Assembly: GCA_903837445.1 (NCBI GenBank)
Contig: CAILUR010000007.1
Coordinates: 1-5,100, forward strand
Origin: an uncultured bacterium
GTDB taxonomy: Bacteria > Oederibacteriota > PGYV01 > CAILUR01
Reading direction: 5' to 3'
Length of the DNA stretch: 5,100 nucleotides
In this document: piece by piece, positions 1-5,100 of the stretch
How positions within the stretch are numbered: position 1 is the stretch's first letter
How the letters are laid out: each line of letters opens with the position of its first letter
Notes under the pieces: generated by a model
What the model saw: the letters and a program-made list of their open reading frames with translations, nothing else
Told to the model about the DNA's origin: nothing
The model's database searches: none
Translations under genes and position numbers: made by a program

Positions 1-470
1 CCACTCGTTGGACTCTTTATATATGTCCTTTCAAGGGCGAGCTCAGTGATAACAAAATCCGCTTTGGCAGCGGCAGCATCGTTTCGTGCCCGGTCAAGCG
101 ACTGCTTGCTTATCCCGTTTAACATCGCCTCGGCGCGCCTGAGATCGGTCGCCGTCATATCTGCCTTGGCTTTTGCTTTATCATAATTTGCCTGTGCCAT
201 TCTGTGGTCCAGTTCAGCAAGGATTTGGTCTTTTTGAACCATATCGCCTTCTTTTACGCTGACAGAAATAACCTGTCCGCTCGCGCCAAGATTTTCAGCA
301 TTGATTATTTCAGCATCCACTCTGGCATCTTCCGTGGCGACAAACGGCATAAAAAAAATAAACCAATATACAAAAGCCGCTAAAAAAAGTCCCCCAATAA
401 TTTTTCCTGTATCTTGTGCCCGTTTTGTTTTGTACCAAGCTTCCTTGACCTGTGCGTGTGGCTGTTCCAT
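1..470 (-). CDS. Periplasmic adaptor (HlyD/EmrA-type membrane fusion protein), N-terminal part
   Basis: This is the N-terminal 156 residues of a membrane fusion protein that would link an inner-membrane pump to an outer-membrane channel; it runs off the left edge. Reading from ATG at 470: a basic cytoplasmic start, one membrane anchor at about residues 24-44, then TEDARVDAE (46-54), which resembles the T-[D/E]-DA-x-V-x-A stretch after the anchor in EmrA-like proteins. The first lipoyl half-motif is at 65-88 (GQVISV, EGDMVQKDQILAELD). An Ala/Lys-rich alpha-hairpin follows at about 89-145, and the second half-motif starts at 146 (LERTYIKSP). The hairpin is only about 57 residues, shorter than I expect for EmrA and closer to RND-type adaptors, so the pump class is open. 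A GGAGG site (476-480) lies 5 nt before the ATG, and the gene starts 14 nt after marR, so the two form an operon. The partner transporter must be outside the window. Confidence 0.88.
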   Translation of the reverse strand, partial: MEQPHAQVKEAWYKTKRAQDTGKIIGGLFLAAFVYWFIFFMPFVATEDARVDAEIINAENLGASGQVISVSVKEGDMVQKDQILAELDHRMAQANYDKAKAKADMTATDLRRAEAMLNGISKQSLDRARNDAAAAKADFVITELALERTYIKSPTS

Positions 471-475
471 AAATA

Positions 476-480
476 CCTCC
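476..480 (-). promoter_or_regulatory. Ribosome binding site of the membrane fusion protein gene
   Basis: GGAGG on the minus strand sits 5 nt before the ATG at 470, between the marR stop and the adaptor start. It fixes the start codon of this edge-truncated gene. Confidence 0.8.
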
Positions 481-484
481 GTAT

Positions 485-919
485 TTAGTTTATTTTTTCA
501 GTAATTTTTTTCAAATCTTTAAGCATTGAAATTATTTCAAAGGCTTTCTTTTTTGTGAGGCTTTCAGCCATATGATTTACTGCAGCATTTTTAAAATTAT
601 ACTTTGTGCCTTTCACTGGTGCCATCCAGAGTTTTACTGTCCTGCGGTTGTTTTCTGGTATTTCTCGTTTTACAGCTCCTTTTTTTACCAGCACATCTAC
701 CATTCTCGAAACTGTACTTTTCGGAAGGTCAAGTTTTTGACTTAAGATATTTAAAGACAAGCCACCTTCTCGTTTGAGTTCCCGAAGCAAGTTAAACTCC
801 TGCACTCCCAAACCAGTTTTTTTCGCCTCTTTGAGGAGGACTTCTCTCATATTGTGGCTTATGCTCCTCAAAAGGTCCAATATCTCTTCGCCCTCGTGTC
901 TCGCCTTATTGTCATCCAT
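485..919 (-). CDS. MarR-family winged-helix transcriptional regulator
   Basis: A 144-residue protein of typical MarR length, a family of dimeric repressors often released from DNA by small ligands. Residues 10-34 form the N-terminal dimerisation helix and 39-50 a second helix (VQEFNLLRELKR). The helix-turn-helix is at about 56-78, with recognition helix LPKSTVSRMVDVLVKKG (65-81). The wing is at about 84-98 and carries the usual paired arginines (NNRRTVKL, R92-R93). A Lys-rich C-terminal helix (about 121-144) completes the dimer interface. ATG at 919 has an AGGAG site about 6 nt upstream. The gene leads an operon with the adaptor gene 14 nt downstream. An ideal palindrome over the promoter suggests that it represses itself and the pump genes. 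The inducing ligand cannot be told from sequence. Confidence 0.93.
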   Translation of the reverse strand: MDDNKARHEGEEILDLLRSISHNMREVLLKEAKKTGLGVQEFNLLRELKREGGLSLNILSQKLDLPKSTVSRMVDVLVKKGAVKREIPENNRRTVKLWMAPVKGTKYNFKNAAVNHMAESLTKKKAFEIISMLKDLKKITEKIN

Positions 920-938
920 AGTTCACTCCTAAAAATAT

Positions 939-954
939 AGTTCCATTTGGAACT
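939..954. promoter_or_regulatory. Probable MarR operator, primary site (perfect palindrome)
   Basis: AGTTCCA-TT-TGGAACT is a perfect 7-bp inverted repeat with a 2-bp centre, just downstream of the predicted transcription start and upstream of the marR ribosome binding site. Its size and dyad symmetry fit MarR-dimer operators. Binding here would block promoter escape. Assignment to the adjacent MarR is inferred from position. Confidence 0.75.
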
Positions 955-968
955 GTTCTACTTGGAAT
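955..968. promoter_or_regulatory. Probable MarR operator, second degenerate site
   Basis: GTTCTACTTGGAAT matches 11 of 14 bases of the core of the palindrome at 940-953, in the same orientation and 15 bp away. It covers the predicted transcription start and touches the last two bases of the -10 box, as expected for a repressor site that blocks RNA polymerase. It is weaker than the primary palindrome, so it may be an auxiliary site. Confidence 0.5.
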
Positions 969-995
969 GATATCACAAGGCAGGGTGTTTGTCAA
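967..995 (-). promoter_or_regulatory. Sigma70-type promoter of the marR-adaptor operon
   Basis: On the minus strand a perfect -35 box TTGACA (990-995) is followed by a 17-bp spacer and a -10 box TATCAT (967-972, 5 of 6 to consensus). A TG one base before the -10 box gives an extended -10. Transcription is predicted to start near 960, giving a leader of about 40 nt before the ATG at 919. It lies in the 98-bp gap after the exported TPR-like gene, so the operon has its own promoter although the neighbour upstream runs the same way. Confidence 0.8.
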
Positions 996-1017
996 AGTCA
1001 ATAAAATATATGGGAAC

Positions 1018-1914
1018 TTACCTTTTTCCCCCAGTAAATTCCATTGTTTTTTCTCTGAGTTTTTTCATTTTTTTCGCGTATTCTTTTAACTTTTCTTTAT
1101 CATCCCCGGCTGCAAGCCGTAGTTTTTCCAGTTCTTTTGCTTCTCTATCTATGTATTCTTTTATCTGTGTTTTTCTTGCGGCATCCGTTTCATCCACTAC
1201 TTCTTTAGCCGGCGTCTGTTCCCGAGCATCCGAAGTGACAGCATCTTTCTTTGCCCGCAAAGAGTCCATCATAATTTCCTCTTTTGTTTTTTCTTCAACA
1301 TTTTTTGAGACAAGGGGTTTTGTATTCTCGCCCATAGTAGTCAGGGCTACTTTCCTTTCCCCTGCAGTCATCCCCGCAAGCTCAAGCATTTTTTTATTTT
1401 CTGCGGCTCCCGCATCAAATACCTGATACTTTAAAGCATAGCTTTTCGCATCATCCCAATTATCTTTTTTTCCAGCCAAAACTCCTCGCAAGCAGATTAT
1501 CGCTTTTGTCTCAGGCGCAATTTTTTCAGCAGTGTCCAGCATTCCTGTCGCATCATTAAGCCGGCCCTCAAGCAGATAATATGCCGCCACAGTCACTGCG
1601 GCTTCTCTCAAAGCCGGCAATGTCTTTTCACTTACACTTATATTTTTATTGTCAAGCCCAGCGACAAAAACTTTTTGTTCCATAACTTCAATTTCCTGTG
1701 CCCCTGCTTCCCCACTTTCCAAATAAAATTTTGCGAGTTCCACATAGGCTTGGACCCTTTGGGGTTCTAAAACTATCGCCCTATGATAAAGGCTTTCAGG
1801 TTTTCCACCAGAGGTCGCCGCTGTCAGTAAATCATTATAAACTTTTTCATTCCCCGCCTGTATTCCTGCCGCCAGCGTAAAAATTAAAGTTAAAAACAAA
1901 AATATTTTTTTCAT
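1018..1914 (-). CDS. Exported TPR-like protein with charged coiled-coil tail, function unknown
   Basis: I do not recognise this 298-residue protein as a named family. It opens with a signal peptide: MKK, hydrophobic residues 4-16, and probable signal peptidase I cleavage after A20 (IQA/GN). It should therefore be periplasmic or secreted. Residues about 39-70 and 103-165 look like degenerate tetratricopeptide helices (for example AIVLEPQRVQAYVELAKFY at 46-64 and AAYYLLEGRLNDA at 110-122), suggesting a protein-binding scaffold. From about 196 the chain is rich in Lys, Glu, Asp and Ala. The last ~55 residues (245-292) alternate charged and Leu positions like a coiled coil. There are no lipobox cysteine, catalytic motifs or later membrane segments. 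AGGAGG (1920-1925) lies 5 nt before the ATG. It appears to be a single-gene unit between the glycosyltransferase and the marR operon. Confidence 0.8.
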   Translation of the reverse strand: MKKIFLFLTLIFTLAAGIQAGNEKVYNDLLTAATSGGKPESLYHRAIVLEPQRVQAYVELAKFYLESGEAGAQEIEVMEQKVFVAGLDNKNISVSEKTLPALREAAVTVAAYYLLEGRLNDATGMLDTAEKIAPETKAIICLRGVLAGKKDNWDDAKSYALKYQVFDAGAAENKKMLELAGMTAGERKVALTTMGENTKPLVSKNVEEKTKEEIMMDSLRAKKDAVTSDAREQTPAKEVVDETDAARKTQIKEYIDREAKELEKLRLAAGDDKEKLKEYAKKMKKLREKTMEFTGGKR

Positions 1915-1919
1915 ATATG

Positions 1920-1925
1920 CCTCCT
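1920..1925 (-). promoter_or_regulatory. Ribosome binding site of the exported TPR-like gene
   Basis: AGGAGG, a full anti-Shine-Dalgarno match, sits 5 nt before the ATG at 1914. It supports that start, which also places the signal peptide at the exact N-terminus. Confidence 0.8.
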
Positions 1926-1941
1926 GTAGATTTAACTTTCA

Positions 1942-1970
1942 ATTATATAAAGCCCACCCTATATAAACAA
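1942..1970 (-). promoter_or_regulatory. Candidate promoter of the exported TPR-like gene
   Basis: A perfect -10 box TATAAT (1942-1947) lies 17 bp after a weak -35 box TTGTTT (1965-1970, 3 of 6 to consensus). Transcription would start about 20 nt before the ATG at 1914. The surroundings are very AT-rich, so a chance TATAAT is possible. The remainder of this 129-bp gap (1915-2043) shows no other gene or clear terminator. Confidence 0.45.
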
Positions 1971-2043
1971 ACCATATAAAATAATAGGTTTAAAAAAGAT
2001 TTCGGAGAAACTAATTTGACCAGCTGTTTTTTATTTATAGGGC

Positions 2044-3171
2044 TTAATTTCTATCCGCAGCGTTTTCGTTTTCTATCTTCCAGTCCAGTTCTATCTTTTT
2101 ATTGGCTAACTGCAAGATAAACATACCGACAGTAATAACTACTAAAACCGGTGCGTAAAGAAAATAATACAAAGCATATTCAAAGACATTAAACCTAAAT
2201 TTTAAAAGCCGCGCAGAACCAAAAAATATAACGATAGAAACTAAAAGTCCCAGTGACACGCTCACTATGCCCTGCGAGAACATAACCGCGTGAGAAAACC
2301 ACAATAAAATGCCGGACACAAACTGATACGATTGCATATTCATATAAAGGAAAGGAAGTAAAAGTGCCAAGTTAAATTTACGCAACATAAAAAATAAAAG
2401 AAATAATATAATCGAGGGCAAAGCAATAAGGAAAAAAGCCGGAATAAGTGCTGGGCGTTTAAACACATTCATCATTAAACATAAAAAGTTATCTTTAAAC
2501 CAGAGCACATTAATCAGCGCCCATCTTTTTCTTTGCTTTAACCACTCCGCCATAGTGTTAGGCATATCGGTCTTTACTTTTAACTCAGCATTATAAGAAT
2601 AGCGCGCCTGCAAGCGGAAAGCTCTGGCACCAAAATCGCCATCTTCGTGGACAACTGGTCTAAAACCTCCCAGTTTGTCAAAAAGTTCTTTTTTCACGGC
2701 AAACGCAGAACCAATCACACCAGGTGACCTTTTAGTTATGCGGGATAAAATACTGCAGGTAATCGCGAAATTTAGATATTCATAGCTTATCATAGCTGAG
2801 TAAATGGACTTTACTATTACTTCCTTTGGCATTTCTACCACATCATATGCCTTCATTTCTTTTGCGAGTTTTGAAAGGAAAGAAGTATCAGTGGGAAGCA
2901 AAATATCATTATCCAAGAAGAGAATTACATCCGTAGTTATGTTTTTAACAAATTTATTTAACATTTGGGCTTTCCCCAAATGCTCACCTGTGCTGTACAC
3001 ATTCACTTTCCCAGTTAAGGGGGCTATCGCCTGCCTGATTTCAGCGGTCATTTCCCCGTCAACGACTCCAATAATTTCCTTGTCTTCATAGTCGTTGGCG
3101 AGAATTTTCCCTACAATATCAGGAAAAAACTTGGCGTTTTTGTAAATTGGTACGATTACACTAATTTTCAT
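2044..3171 (-). CDS. Membrane glycosyltransferase, family GT2 (processive type)
   Basis: A 375-residue inverting GT-A glycosyltransferase that should transfer sugar from a nucleotide-sugar at the inner face of the cytoplasmic membrane. The GT2 domain starts at residue 1 (MKISVIVPIYKN). It has the first Asp in VVDGE (D38), the metal-binding DND (87-89), the acceptor-site/catalytic-base motif HEDGDF (ED at 176-177) and QRKRW (213-217), the QxxRW signature. This four-part set is shared by hyaluronan, cellulose and poly-GlcNAc synthases, so it may build a polymer; the sugar cannot be told. The C-terminus (about 241-356) has three to five hydrophobic segments and ends in a charged tail. Unlike many synthases it has no membrane helix before the catalytic domain. 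AGGTGA (3179-3184) lies 7 nt before the ATG. It stands alone, without the accessory or export genes usual in polysaccharide clusters, at least within this window. Confidence 0.88.
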   Translation of the reverse strand: MKISVIVPIYKNAKFFPDIVGKILANDYEDKEIIGVVDGEMTAEIRQAIAPLTGKVNVYSTGEHLGKAQMLNKFVKNITTDVILFLDNDILLPTDTSFLSKLAKEMKAYDVVEMPKEVIVKSIYSAMISYEYLNFAITCSILSRITKRSPGVIGSAFAVKKELFDKLGGFRPVVHEDGDFGARAFRLQARYSYNAELKVKTDMPNTMAEWLKQRKRWALINVLWFKDNFLCLMMNVFKRPALIPAFFLIALPSIILFLLFFMLRKFNLALLLPFLYMNMQSYQFVSGILLWFSHAVMFSQGIVSVSLGLLVSIVIFFGSARLLKFRFNVFEYALYYFLYAPVLVVITVGMFILQLANKKIELDWKIENENAADRN

Positions 3172-3216
3172 TCTTTAATCACCTAAAAAGTAAAATATTT
3201 ATTCCCTAATAATAGT

Positions 3217-3245
3217 ATTATACACGAATTTGACTTATTTATCTA
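3217..3245 (-). promoter_or_regulatory. Candidate promoter of the GT2 gene
   Basis: A perfect -10 box TATAAT (3217-3222) lies 17 bp after TAGATA (3240-3245, 4 of 6 to the -35 consensus). It would give a leader of roughly 40 nt before the ATG at 3171. It supports transcription of the glycosyltransferase independently of gltBD. Confidence 0.5.
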
Positions 3246-3273
3246 TACCGACTTCGATTTTTTTGACTTTCTC

Positions 3274-3317
3274 AAAAGCATAGTTATCCCAAGCGCTACA
3301 AGCGTTTTTATGCTTTT
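3274..3317. repeat. Nested inverted repeat in the gltD-GT2 gap, possible terminator
   Basis: Perfect 9-bp arms AAAAGCATA (3274-3282) and TATGCTTTT (3309-3317) enclose a second hairpin. The inner hairpin has CGCT (3294-3297) and AGCG (3301-3304) around an ACA loop, extendable to 7 bp with one G-T pair. Read on the minus strand, the outer stem ends in a short T-tract (TTTT) after the gltD stop, so it may terminate gltBD. On the plus strand each hairpin is followed by T5. The stems are AT-rich and the internal loop is lopsided, so terminator function is uncertain. The rest of the 225-bp gap (3172-3396) has two small GGCA/TGCC stems and no gene that I can support. Confidence 0.45.
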
Positions 3318-3396
3318 TCAAGTGTGCGGTGGCAAGGTGCCTGTGGAAATTCAATAAACAAAAAGATATATTAGGGCAAAAAGTGCCGCCTCTACA

Positions 3397-4827
3397 TTAT
3401 TTTTTTAAAAATTCGTTTATACCTTCAGCCGCTTTTCTACCTTCCATAATAGCCCAGACCACGAGCGATGGGCCTCGGGACACATCTCCTGCTGAAAATA
3501 CTTTTGAAACTGAAGTGGCCCCTGTCTCGGCATCGCGGACTACATTTCCACGGTCATCCAGAGCTACTTTCAGGTCTTCCAAAAGTCCGTTTTTGGGTGG
3601 ATTTGTAAACCCCATTGCCATAACTACAAGGTCAGCGTCTATTTCAAAATCAGACCCTTGCGCCTCTTTCATTACAAGCCGTGGCTGACCTAAAACTTTT
3701 TCCCACAGCACTCGTGAGCACTTTACTATTTTAACCTGTCCGTTTTCTCCCACAAATTCTTTGGTGGCGATTTCCCACTGGCGTTCCACGCCCTCTTCGT
3801 GACTTGAGGATATTTTAAAGACAAAGGGATATTTTGGCCAAGGCTGATCCACTGGGCGATTTTTAGACGCGCGCGGCATTATCTCTATCTGAGTCACGCA
3901 TTTTGCTCCCTGTCTGTTCGCAGTGCCCACGCAGTCCGCGCCAGTATCGCCACCGCCTATGACAAGGACATTTTTACCCTTAGCATCTATCACTTTATCC
4001 GCAGGAATTTTTTCTCCTGCTACTCGCCGATTGGACTGTTCCAGATATTGCATTGCCTGATATATTCCTGAAAGTTGTCTGCCAGGAATATTCATATCTC
4101 TCGCCACTCTGCACCCAATGCTGATACACACTGCGTCAAAATCTTTTAATAATTTATCAGCAGGGAAATCTGCGCCACCTACATTTACCGCTGTCTTTAT
4201 ATTTATCCCTTCGGCTTCCCAAATTTTACGGCGTCTTTCTATTATACTTTTATCCAATTTAAAATCAGGAATACCATAGCGAGTGAACCCGCCTATCCGA
4301 TCATCTTTTTCAAATAAAGTTACAGCATGTCCGGCTTTGTTGAGTTGTGCTGCCGCTGTCATTCCCGCAGGCCCAGAACCTATGACTGCCACTTTTTTTC
4401 CTGTCCTGACTGCCGGTATGTTGGGTTTTATATAACCCTCTTTAAAAGCTTTTTCAATAATAGCAAGTTCATTGTCTTTTACGGTGACCGCAGAGTCGTT
4501 AATCCCAAGCACACACGCTGTCTCACACGGGGCTGGACATACCCTACCAGTTATCTCAGGCAAGTTTGCTGTCTCATTCAAAAGTACAAAAGCTTCTTGC
4601 CACTGCCCCCGATATATTTTATCGTTCCACTCGGGAATATAATTCCCCAACGGACAACCCCAATTACAAAACGGCGTTCCGCAATCCATACAGCGCGAGG
4701 CCTGTTGTTTTGTTTTATCTTCAGTATGAAGCGTGGCCACTTCGTTATAATCTTTTATTCTTTCACAGACCGGACGATATGCAAAAGTAATGCGTTTAAA
4801 CTTTAAAAAACCTCTTGGGTCTCCCAC
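3397..4827 (-). CDS. gltD: Glutamate synthase (NADPH) small subunit
   Basis: This FAD protein takes electrons from NAD(P)H and passes them through iron-sulfur clusters to the large subunit, which makes glutamate from glutamine and 2-oxoglutarate. At 476 residues it has the full usual length. The N-terminal domain carries the cysteines that ligate the 4Fe-4S clusters: CMDCGTPFCNWGCP (C46, C49, C54, C58) and CPAPCETAC (C97, C101, C105). The first dinucleotide fold is VIGSGPAG (148-155), for FAD. The second is VIGGGDTGADC (289-299), for NADPH. The C-terminal FAD motif is FSAGDVSRGPSLVVWAI (444-460). The start is GTG at 4827: AAGGAG (4839-4844) is 11 nt upstream, slightly far, but MGDPRGFL matches the usual GltD N-terminus. 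It begins 2 nt after the gltB stop, so the pair is translationally coupled. All cofactor motifs are intact. The same fold occurs in other GltD-like reductases, but the adjoining gltB settles the assignment. Confidence 0.97.
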   Translation of the reverse strand: MGDPRGFLKFKRITFAYRPVCERIKDYNEVATLHTEDKTKQQASRCMDCGTPFCNWGCPLGNYIPEWNDKIYRGQWQEAFVLLNETANLPEITGRVCPAPCETACVLGINDSAVTVKDNELAIIEKAFKEGYIKPNIPAVRTGKKVAVIGSGPAGMTAAAQLNKAGHAVTLFEKDDRIGGFTRYGIPDFKLDKSIIERRRKIWEAEGINIKTAVNVGGADFPADKLLKDFDAVCISIGCRVARDMNIPGRQLSGIYQAMQYLEQSNRRVAGEKIPADKVIDAKGKNVLVIGGGDTGADCVGTANRQGAKCVTQIEIMPRASKNRPVDQPWPKYPFVFKISSSHEEGVERQWEIATKEFVGENGQVKIVKCSRVLWEKVLGQPRLVMKEAQGSDFEIDADLVVMAMGFTNPPKNGLLEDLKVALDDRGNVVRDAETGATSVSKVFSAGDVSRGPSLVVWAIMEGRKAAEGINEFLKK

Positions 4828-4829
4828 GG

Positions 4830-5100
4830 TCAGTCACGCTCCTTTAAGCCGAGGGCCGCTTCCACTTTTTTCTGTTGCTCCACTATGGCCTTATATTCTT
4901 TTGGATAAACTTTTACAAACTTTTTTAATTCTTCGTCACTGTCATCCAACACGCTGACTGCCCTGTCACTACCTGTATATCTTATATGTTTTGAAAGCAT
5001 TTGTTTCAGCGATAAAATATCTTCTTCATTCAAGTGGTCTATGTCCACCATAGTTTTATTGCATCTACTCTCAAATTTCCCATCACTGTCATACACATAA
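4830..5100 (-). CDS. gltB: Glutamate synthase large subunit, C-terminal end
   Basis: The last ~90 codons of gltB enter from the right edge and stop with TGA at 4830-4832. The reading frame is open to the edge: TAT at 5097-5099 precedes a GTG (5094-5096) that is an internal Val codon, not a start. The visible part is the tail after the C-terminal GXGXG beta-helix domain. YVYDSDGKF, RCN and MVD at the beginning, then IRYTGSDRAV and FVKVYPKEYKAI, match the conserved end of bacterial GltB. The catalytic amidotransferase, FMN and 3Fe-4S domains lie outside the window. The gene is followed after 2 nt by gltD, the usual partner. Promoter and nitrogen control would be upstream, beyond the window. Confidence 0.93.
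   Translation of the reverse strand, partial: YVYDSDGKFESRCNKTMVDIDHLNEEDILSLKQMLSKHIRYTGSDRAVSVLDDSDEELKKFVKVYPKEYKAIVEQQKKVEAALGLKERD
4839..4844 (-). promoter_or_regulatory. Ribosome binding site of gltD, inside gltB
   Basis: AAGGAG lies within the last codons of gltB, 11 nt before the GTG start of gltD. The spacing is longer than ideal, but no better-placed start fits the conserved N-terminus, and stop-to-start coupling across 2 nt may compensate. Confidence 0.55.

Noticed and set aside
989..1426. A 145-codon plus-strand open frame opposite the TPR-like gene
   Set aside because: Its Ser/Phe-rich translation is the expected antisense reading of the Lys/Glu-rich coding tail. The minus-strand gene has a signal peptide and a strong RBS, so this is a shadow.
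1969..1991. AAACC/GGTTT inverted repeat near the TPR-like gene's promoter, as an operator
   Set aside because: The 5-bp arms are 13 bp apart in very AT-rich DNA, which is readily expected by chance.
2804..3091. A 95-codon plus-strand open frame opposite the GT2 gene
   Set aside because: It overlaps the catalytic GT2 domain with its intact motifs and resembles no protein I know.
3375..3387. GGCA-AAAAG-TGCC hairpin just after the gltD stop, as a terminator
   Set aside because: The stem is only 4 bp and no T-tract follows on the minus strand, so it is too weak to call.
3329..3688. A plus-strand open frame starting in the gltD-GT2 gap
   Set aside because: Most of it is antisense to the conserved C-terminus of gltD. 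I saw no good RBS or protein-like pattern in the part within the gap.
4327..4806. A 159-codon plus-strand open frame opposite gltD
   Set aside because: It lies wholly inside the conserved FeS domain and FAD region of gltD and has no recognisable domain.
4830..5096. A free-standing 88-residue small protein starting at GTG 5096
   Set aside because: The frame stays open to the window edge, and the residues match the conserved C-terminus of GltB, so it is the end of a longer gene.

Overview
All supported genes in this window lie on the minus strand, so the biology reads from right to left. The DNA is moderately AT-rich with compact intergenic gaps and Shine-Dalgarno sites, which is bacterial. 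A membrane-fusion protein at the left edge and a signal-peptide protein point to a diderm (Gram-negative-type) bacterium. I cannot name the lineage from the sequence. A small-genome diderm phylum is possible, but that is a guess.

Right edge (3397-5100): the last ~90 codons of gltB (glutamate synthase large subunit) and the complete gltD (small subunit), 2 nt apart, form the end of a gltBD operon for ammonia assimilation. Next is a 225-bp gap (3172-3396) with a nested inverted repeat just after gltD and a plausible promoter for the next gene. Centre (2044-3171): a stand-alone membrane GT2 glycosyltransferase with the full D / DxD / ED / QxxRW set of processive beta-glycosyltransferases. A 129-bp AT-rich gap with a promoter candidate follows. 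Then comes an exported TPR-like protein with a highly charged, probably coiled-coil C-terminal tail (1018-1914), whose function I do not recognise.

Left edge (1-995): a MarR-family repressor gene followed 14 nt later by the start of a periplasmic adaptor (membrane-fusion) protein of an efflux or secretion pump, which runs off the window. Upstream of marR is a strong sigma70-type promoter (TTGACA, 17-bp spacer, TATCAT with an extended -10). A perfect palindrome and a degenerate direct copy of it lie 15 bp apart over the predicted transcription start and 5' leader. This is the clearest regulatory signal in the window and indicates an autoregulated marR-pump operon.

The parts look like ordinary bacterial housekeeping and efflux genes. 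I found no CRISPR array, transposase, tRNA, rRNA or phage gene, and no convincing sign of an undescribed multi-gene system. The points worth a second look are the tandem MarR operator, the unrecognised exported TPR protein, the orphan glycosyltransferase and the inverted repeat after gltD.
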